Positions 58,371-64,000 of a stretch of 64,000 nt of DNA are shown piece by piece; position 1 is the stretch's first letter; each line of letters begins with the position of its first letter. A program made the position numbers and the translations under genes. The notes beneath the pieces were generated by a model that saw only the letters and a program-made list of their open reading frames with translations, was not told the origin of the DNA and searched no databases. Source of the DNA: Atherinomorus stipes (lineage: Eukaryota > Chordata > Actinopteri > Atheriniformes > Atherinidae); NCBI GenBank assembly GCA_023101725.1, contig JALJCO010009062.1, forward strand, positions 1 to 64,000. Direction: 5' to 3'.

Positions 58371-58615
58371 AAGACGAGAAAACGCAGTTTCATGGAGAAT
58401 GAAGTGGAGGAGCTTGTTGGTGAGGTGAAACGTTGAAAGAACGTTATATTTGGACTTCACAGTGGAATCGCAGATAAACAGAAGTGACAGCACGTTGCTG
58501 CAGCGGTGAATGAACACAACAGCTGCTGCACACCGGAGCGCGTTGTGGTCAAAAACTGCGCACTGGGATTAAACAGATTCGGCGGGTCGGTCGAGTCCAG
58601 TTTAACACACAGATC
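58371..58615 (+). pseudogene. Harbinger Myb/NAIF1-like DNA-binding domain, broken
   Basis: The frame shows TRKRSFMENEVEELVGEVKR, a stop, then KNVIFGLHSGIADKQK, a stop, and HVAAAVNEHN, followed by RVVVKN. The order (basic lead, F-x-E-x-EVEELV helix, K-N-V-I-F-G, then A-VN) follows the Myb_DNA-bind_5/NAIF1-like domain that Harbinger elements carry as their second protein. Two stops plus interruption by the hAT-like insertion at 58616 make it non-functional. Confidence 0.65.
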
Positions 58616-59230
58616 CAGGAGTTCCCAAACTTTCTGAGCTACGACCCCCCCCCAGATACCAGGCGTTGTTGTTCCTGACCCCCGCAACAGCTGAGCCCTT
58701 TATTGTGCGACATTTCAGATTATCCTGCAGCATCTACATGTGAGGCTGGAAAACTGTCAGAATCTTCATGAATTAGGGGGTTAATGGGTGTTTGGTGGAT
58801 TATTCATGAAATTAAATTAAAAATACTTTATTAATCCCAGAAGGGAAATTCAATGTTTGTAATACTGTTTTTTTTTTTTTTACAATATAACATCTATCTA
58901 ACATAATATAAAAAGTACAAGTGCAACAATAATCATACATATGTTCACAACTTTTATGATAATAAAAAAAAAAACAACTTAGCTGACCAAGATATGAGAC
59001 GGGGCTTTTGCAAGATATTGCTAAATTGCCATTTTTATTATGAGTTAGGCTCTAATTTATTTATTAGAAAATGAATGTGTTTATATTCCTACAGATTAAT
59101 CTCCCTGCATTAACAGATTTATTTTGACAACCCTAAAAATTCTAAATGTATTTAGTTTACAGCGATTACAATCGTCTGGCGACCCTCTGAAATGATCTAA
59201 GAATCCCCAGTTCGGGAAGGTTGCTCAGGG
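58616..59230. mobile_element. hAT-like fragment nested in Harbinger
   Basis: The left end CAGGAGTTCCCAAACTTTCT followed by gagctacgacc is the typical start of hAT elements of the CAGNGGTTCCCAAAC type. The right part has ctggcgaccctctga and ccccagttcgggaag (59177-59219), the inverted counterpart. The exact right tip and target duplication are unclear. Contains tactttattaatcccagaag (58823-58842), a separate repeat tail. Confidence 0.6.
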
Positions 59231-60500
59231 GAATCTATCGGCATCAGTCAGTAATCATGGCCCAAGGGATATTGGTGGTTTCTAAAAACTCTCTCCATCT
59301 TTATCCTCTTCTTTCCATGATCTTCCAGCAGTGCAGCGCGTCCGTTGTGAAGCATTATGTACGAGTGTCACCGTTTCCTCAGTATTTACAATCAGCCTCC
59401 ACACCTTGTTACAGGTAACCTACCAATAACTGTCATCCTATATAATTGAAGCTGCAGCCTACTGTAGCTCTCTTTAATGAGGCTGATGGATCGTACAGCT
59501 TAATCCAGGAACAGACGGGGGTTTACGATGGTCTCCAGTCTGATATGATGGTTAAATGCATGATTGTGGCTTCAGCTCATCATCTTACCAGCGGTGCCGC
59601 CAGTTTCCCGTCTCCAAAATGTTCGTGCGCAAGGTTCAGAGTTTGCGTACAGGTGCGCACATTTTCCCGTCAGGTTTGTTTTTATAAATCTGAAACTTTG
59701 CGTGGAAAATTACTTACGCCATTTTCAGGCCCTGTTTTGTGCGTAAGCAAGCTTTATAAATGAGGCCCCGGAACGTTTGTCTGAATGCAAATGTTATAAA
59801 GGAGAAAGTCCCACTATTCCCGCTTTCCAGTGCAGGTCTGGAAGGAGCTAGAAAGATTCAGCGATGGCGAGATGCCGCCTGCCGCTGAAACTCCGGAGTC
59901 TGACCCAGTCGTTGAGGTCGGGGCTTTCACAATGTTGGCCATCATGGTGATGCAGACCTGTTGCTCTTCATGCAAATCTCTGCTGGCTAACACTTGTAAT
60001 CCAGGAGCTGGTTTTCAGTGCTCCAGGAAGTAGACGGTCTCCAAACACCAAGTTTTCGGTTGGACGTGTTCAGTGAGGAAACGCAGTGAAACTCATGAAG
60101 GTTCTGCTGCGACCAGACCTGCGTCTGTCTCACGTCGTCTTTCTTACAACTGAAGTAGCTCCGAATTGTCAACGTACTGTTTTTAAGTGCTTCCACATCT
60201 ACATTCCCTCCACTTTCCCCGCAGCCTCCTGCCACCACGCTGCTCATTCCACGTGCTCCTGCCAGACAAGGGAAGGAGGAGGAGGGTGGGGGCGCTTTTA
60301 AGACAGTAAAAGCCCACTGATTGGCCGTTGACAGAGCGCAAGAACCGCAACTGGAATATCACGTCACTTTCTTAAAATATTAGTAAACATAAACGCTTCT
60401 AGATATCGCCTTTTAGGCCGTCTTTGCGATGTGTACATCGTACGGGCCAATATTGCCATGAAGGTAAATGTTCTATATATTGTGCAGCCCTAGCCCACAT

Positions 60501-61461
60501 TTGGGCTTGATCCAGGACACTCTGTGCATATGACCCAGTTACTAGCCAGACATTGTTTGCTATCTGGATATTTATCTCCATACTTACTGAAGAACATGTC
60601 TGACAGTATGCACTTCCTTCTTCAGAAGCACTAACTTGATTAAATCATTTCCTTTTCATCCCATCATTAAGTATGTGGACGTATATTAGGTTAACTCCTC
60701 TCCATCTCTGTCTTTGTGCTCTATCGTTGCATCATCACAAACCTTTCTGGGCTTGATCTTATCTCTGTGAAGAGAAGGGCATGTTTAACTTGCACATCTT
60801 GTTCACTGTTTGAATATTCATTTAAGTCCGTCTTTTAAAGCCGCTCCTTCATTTCCCTCTGTGAGTGCAGCAGCTTATTCATCCTGGCTGCTGCAAAGTG
60901 ATCCTTAACCAAGAGAGGAACCACGAAGAACCCTTACGGGGCCTCTCTTTTGCGGATCATGTGTTGGATGACAGATGAAACAGACTCTAGAGGAAACAGA
61001 AGATTTACAAACACTTCAACAGCAAGATTATTGCAATGTCGGAAACATTTGTAAGATCAGTTTTCAGACTTTGGCCCATGAGGGTGTAGTTCATTTACAA
61101 AAGACTGCGATGTTACCATGGCAGTGACTGTATTGCTCCAAAATAGCCCAATTCTTTATCCAGTTTATGTTGAAATGTCTTCCTTTTATACTACATAGCT
61201 CTGTAACCCATAAAATCAATGCCCTGGATAATTTAGTAAAGACCATTCAGCCAGCTGTGAGAAACATCTCATTATGTTTTTGGTCTCTCGGGTATTCTGC
61301 AGCTCGTGGTGCACCATGTAGTGATATGGGCTTTACACATAGAACAAGAGCAGGTGCAGCCATAGCTCACAACCACTGAAGAGGAAACAAACACAAACAA
61401 CACACCTTATCCTGCCTTGAAGTGTCCCCTCGTCCCCACGGACATCTGCTTTGCCATCTCT
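60501..61461. other. No recognised features
   Basis: Unique sequence; no repeats or coding domain seen. Confidence 0.4.
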
Positions 61462-62338
61462 GGCCCCGTTTACACTGCCATTAAAAGTGGCCCATGTCTG
61501 ATCGCTTTGCTCTCCAGTGACACAGATCGGATATTTTCTTGCCACTGTAAACACTGCAAACCGCATCAAATCTGACTTTTCACATCACATTTGGCCCACA
61601 TCAGGAGGTTAAGCACAATCTGACCTGTATCTGATCTTTTCAAATGCACCCGCAGTCTAAACAGCCATGTGACCTGTATCGGATATGTATCTGACTTTGA
61701 TGTCATCTTCGGGCGACATACGTTGTTTGTGTGCGCTGGGAAAGAAGCCAGTGCTGTCATGTTTGGTCGGGTGGCTAAAAGCTAGCTGCTCCTGCTACGT
61801 GTTAACTGCTTCTCATCAAGGATCTTAGTGACGGACTTTGCAGGTTCCAAACCAGTTCAGCTTTTATGTTTGGAGGCCAGACAGGCGATGAAATACTGGG
61901 CATGCGTGGAAATATGTATACAACGTTAAACAACCAAACTGAATGCTCCGATCTACGGTTGCGATCTGCCAGAAAACCCAAAAAAGAGGAAGGTTGAACA
62001 ACCAAACCGAAAAGATGGCGGCAAGTGCGAATGGGCGAACAGGTACGAGCAGTAAACATTCAACCCTGTACGGCGCCATTGTTGTTGTGATGCTGAGTGG
62101 AGCGCATGCGTGTTTAGAGGCGAAGCTATGACACATGCGTGTGAGAAAGAAAAATGCGGTCAGAGCTTAAAGATGGAACCACGAAAACGGCGTTTCAAAA
62201 TCTTCCCACTCTGAAGGCTTGATAAAAAAAAAGATCATTTACAGACCCCGAAAAGCCGGCTTCGTATGGATGAGAGGATGATTTGGTGGAAAAATTATTG
62301 AATTTTGTCCAGAGCTTGACTTCGTGTGGACGGGACCT
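61462..62338. mobile_element. DNA transposon with GGCCCCGTTTACAC termini
   Basis: Left end GGCCCCGTTTACACTGCC; right end inverted AGGTCCCGTCCACACGAAG. An internal direct repeat of gttaaacaaccaaactgaat (61925-61944) and gttgaacaaccaaaccgaaa (61993-62012). No transposase. Superfamily uncertain (hAT or Harbinger). Confidence 0.6.
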
Positions 62339-62792
62339 AAAAGATTGACTTTTTTAGATCAGATTTTCTCCAGTGGGACTAAACAGTATCAAAATGATTG
62401 ATAATTAAAAAAAAAAAAAAGATATTTGTGGGAAATTAAGTGGAAAAAAATCCCCTAATTTCCATGTTAATGACAAGAGAATAGATTTTAAAAATTGCTG
62501 ATACTTTTAGGGCCCTTTCACACCAGGGCTTTAAATGGACCAGAGTTTGTTTCCTCGGATAGTACGCTTCGTTTGGGCAGGTGTGAAAGCTCATCCGACC
62601 TCTGGTGCGGACAAAACATGTGAACTCTGGTCCACCTGAAAACGTGGGTCTCAGTTTGCTTGCAGGCGTATGCAGGGTGAAGCTAACCGGACCGAACACA
62701 GGACCGAATGTACGTAGTGACGCAATACGCAATGCAAACGCAGTGCATGTAAGGTAGAGGAGGTGCAGCGCGCACCCCAAACCAAAATAAAC

Positions 62793-62972
62793 ATGGTGAG
62801 AGGACAGACGTGGACAGACGTGGACAGACGTGGACAGACGTGGACAGACGTGGACAGACATGGACAGACGTGGACAGACGTGGACAGACATAGAGCTGAG
62901 AGCTCTCCTTGTAATGTGGTCAGATGACCGTATAAACCAGCTGCTGACATCCACTCAACTCGTCCTCTACTA
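62793..62972 (+). pseudogene. Harbinger SANT/Myb-like protein start, repeat-disrupted
   Basis: From the ATG at 62793 the frame begins MVRGQTWTD, the same start as MARGQTWS in the element at 19706-20784. The tggacagacg codons are then repeated as a 10-bp array. After the array, in another frame, the domain resumes as TDIELRALLVMWSDDRINQL then LTSTQLVLY. Because 10 is not a multiple of three, the expansion shifts the frame; the ATG frame stops at TGA near 62925. Both the family tryptophans and the WSDDR motif are visible. Confidence 0.75.
62803..62890. repeat. 10-bp tandem array inside a transposon gene
   Basis: Almost nine copies of gacagacgtg (two or three with gacagacatg), starting exactly within the codons for Gly-Gln-Thr-Trp-Thr-Asp. 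Confidence 0.95.
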
Positions 62973-63762
62973 AAGTCACGTATTCGGAACAATAATACAA
63001 CGTATCTAATCTATTATTTAGCTTGATTCTGCATCTCTACAGCCCATTAGTCCTTACGTGATGTTTATTGTTGCTATAAGCAACAGTTGACATAAGCAGT
63101 TGCTAGCTAGCTTAGCTCAATTGTATGAAAAACAATAACCCATAAATTAACAATTTTGCATTTTAAAGCAAAATCAGACCACAACTCCAAACAGTTTCAG
63201 TCCTTAAACTCTGAGCTCAGATGTTGTCACATGTTAGATTGTCAAAGTTAGAAAATGAACAGAGTCGATACCTGAGCAGCTATGCTAGCATCACAGGAAC
63301 AGTCGCGTTCACCAACGTTGCAGTGTTCCCTACAATAACGTGACGAAGCGCAATACAAGACGACCAGTCCACCGCCGTTTGTAATCTGTGAGTTTACATA
63401 CGTTCCCCGTCGTTGTCATAGCAACGCCAACAACTCGTAGTCTCGGGCCAGTCTCCTCCGATGCCGCCTCTCTTTTATTTGAGACACTATGAACAGCTCC
63501 GTGCCTCGCTGCCTTACCAGCCGCTCATACTGCTAATGCTGCTCAGAAAGTTCGGAGCGCATCATAATTCACAGTGTGAAAGCCGAACTGAAACGAATGA
63601 TTACTGCAACAATGCTGCAACTTCCGGCTCACCAATCCGACCTGGTCCGCTTGGTCAGGTGTGAAAGCGACCTTAGTTTCATTATGTCATGGAAATTCAA
63701 CACAGTTATTCCGTAAAGAAAAGCTACTAAAACCTACAAATGTTGTGTATATACTTAAAATT

Positions 63763-64000
63763 TAGGGATGCATGACATAATCGGCCCCCTATCAGTATCA
63801 GCCTATATCGGCCTCAAAACTGAGTATCAGACACCACCGATATTTAACCGATATTTAACCTATCAGGCTGCCAAAAAAACATGAGAAAAAGTTCTTCAAA
63901 AACTTCTTTTTTATAGACAGTTTCTTTTAGGATGTTCTGTGTGAACAGAGTTTATACTCAGTCATTAGTGTAAATAACCAAATATCCCCTGTTTTTGGGT
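63763..64000 (+). mobile_element. hAT element, 5' part (runs off the window)
   Basis: Starts TAGGGATGCATGACATAATC with sub-terminal atcggcc and tatcggcct repeats. The last 30 bases (aaatatcccctgtttttggg) match the interior of the decayed copy at 1140-1721. The remainder lies outside the window. Confidence 0.75.

Larger units (their letters stand above)
58063..59769 (+). mobile_element. PIF/Harbinger-like element nested in hAT
   Basis: Termini GGGGTCTCATTTATAAA and TTTATAAATGAGGCCCC, with sub-terminal gcgta/tacgc-rich motifs at both ends, the signature of a very common teleost Harbinger-type family. Contains a decayed Myb-like frame and an inserted hAT-like fragment (58616 to about 59230). 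Confidence 0.8.
57525..60492. mobile_element. hAT element enclosing a Harbinger element
   Basis: Termini TAAGGCAGCACAAT and, inverted, TAGGGCTGCACAAT. Flanking octamers ggccacat (57517-57524) and gcccacat (60493-60500) agree at seven of eight positions. Its body is 57525-58062 plus 59770-60492, giving about 1.26 kb once the inner element is removed. The 67-codon frame at 59830-60033 is unidentified; no transposase motifs remain. Confidence 0.75.
62510..63672 (+). mobile_element. PIF/Harbinger element with TTA duplication
   Basis: Termini GGGCCCTTTCACACC and, inverted, GGTCGCTTTCACACC. Perfect TTA on both flanks (62507-62509, 63673-63675), the TWA duplication of Harbinger elements. 1163 bp. 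Carries the start of a SANT/Myb-like accessory protein disrupted by a decamer array; no transposase. Confidence 0.88.

Overview
This window looks like gene-poor, repeat-rich vertebrate DNA, most likely from a ray-finned (teleost) fish. Base composition is AT-rich, and no long open frame resembles a host exon. Almost all recognisable content is mobile DNA of kinds typical of teleosts: hAT, Tc1/mariner and PIF/Harbinger DNA transposons and their short derivatives (MITEs), TTAA-flanked TTAAAGG...CCTTTAA elements, 3' ends of non-LTR retrotransposons, and many minisatellites. I found no host protein-coding gene, canonical tRNA gene, rRNA gene, CpG-island promoter or conserved splice structure. The window is probably intergenic or inside a very large intron. 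The species cannot be fixed from the sequence alone.

Layout. 1-0.93 kb: 34-bp GATAC-rich minisatellite, then a decayed hAT end and an (AT)n tract. 3.0-3.9 kb: LINE 3' fragment. 5.7-6.55 kb: TTAA-type element. 7.8-9.2 and 15.3-16.4 kb: two copies of one element carrying arrays of a 20-21 bp unit built on the palindrome TAAACATGTTTA. 10.1-11.5 kb: hAT element containing a reverse-transcriptase fragment. 11.66-12.58 kb: 914-bp foldback element, with a 5'-truncated relative at 25.16-25.89 kb. 13.35-13.84 and 16.43-17.02 kb: hAT MITEs. 14.66-15.12 kb: LINE 3' end. 19.7-20.8 kb: Harbinger remnant holding a Tc1-type MITE whose complete copy lies at 40.6-41.16 kb. 26.5-27.55 kb: Tc1 element with an inactivated DD34E transposase. 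28.9-30.7 kb: long element with inverted termini. 31.97-32.13 and 34.6-34.76 kb: two copies of a 160-bp tRNA-like element with TG...CA ends. 34.56-35.68 kb: 8-bp GTACTTGC array. 36.7-38.44 kb: Tc1/mariner element with DD36E spacing, abutted by a hAT element inserted exactly at its end. 38.65-38.83 kb: strong hairpin. 43.5-44.2, 51.7-52.4 and 62.8-62.9 kb: further minisatellites. 45.22-45.66 kb: homopurine tract. 48.9-49.7 and 51.0-51.6 kb: hAT MITEs with 8-bp target duplications. 54.2-57.0 kb: three abutting elements. 57.5-60.5 kb: hAT element enclosing a Harbinger element that itself encloses a hAT-like fragment. 61.5-63.7 kb: two more DNA transposons. 63.76 kb to the end: hAT element running off the window.

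There is no pathway to describe. The proteins recognised are broken transposases or reverse transcriptases and their DNA-binding partners: a BED zinc finger, two SANT/Myb domains of the Harbinger accessory protein, and one Myb/NAIF1-like domain. The most interesting items are the 160-bp tRNA-like element with TG...CA termini and 4-bp target duplications, the FOX/p53-motif arrays, the large foldback elements, and a decamer minisatellite that arose inside a Harbinger Myb-like reading frame. All long uninterrupted frames over minisatellites are artefacts of repeat units that lack stop codons.
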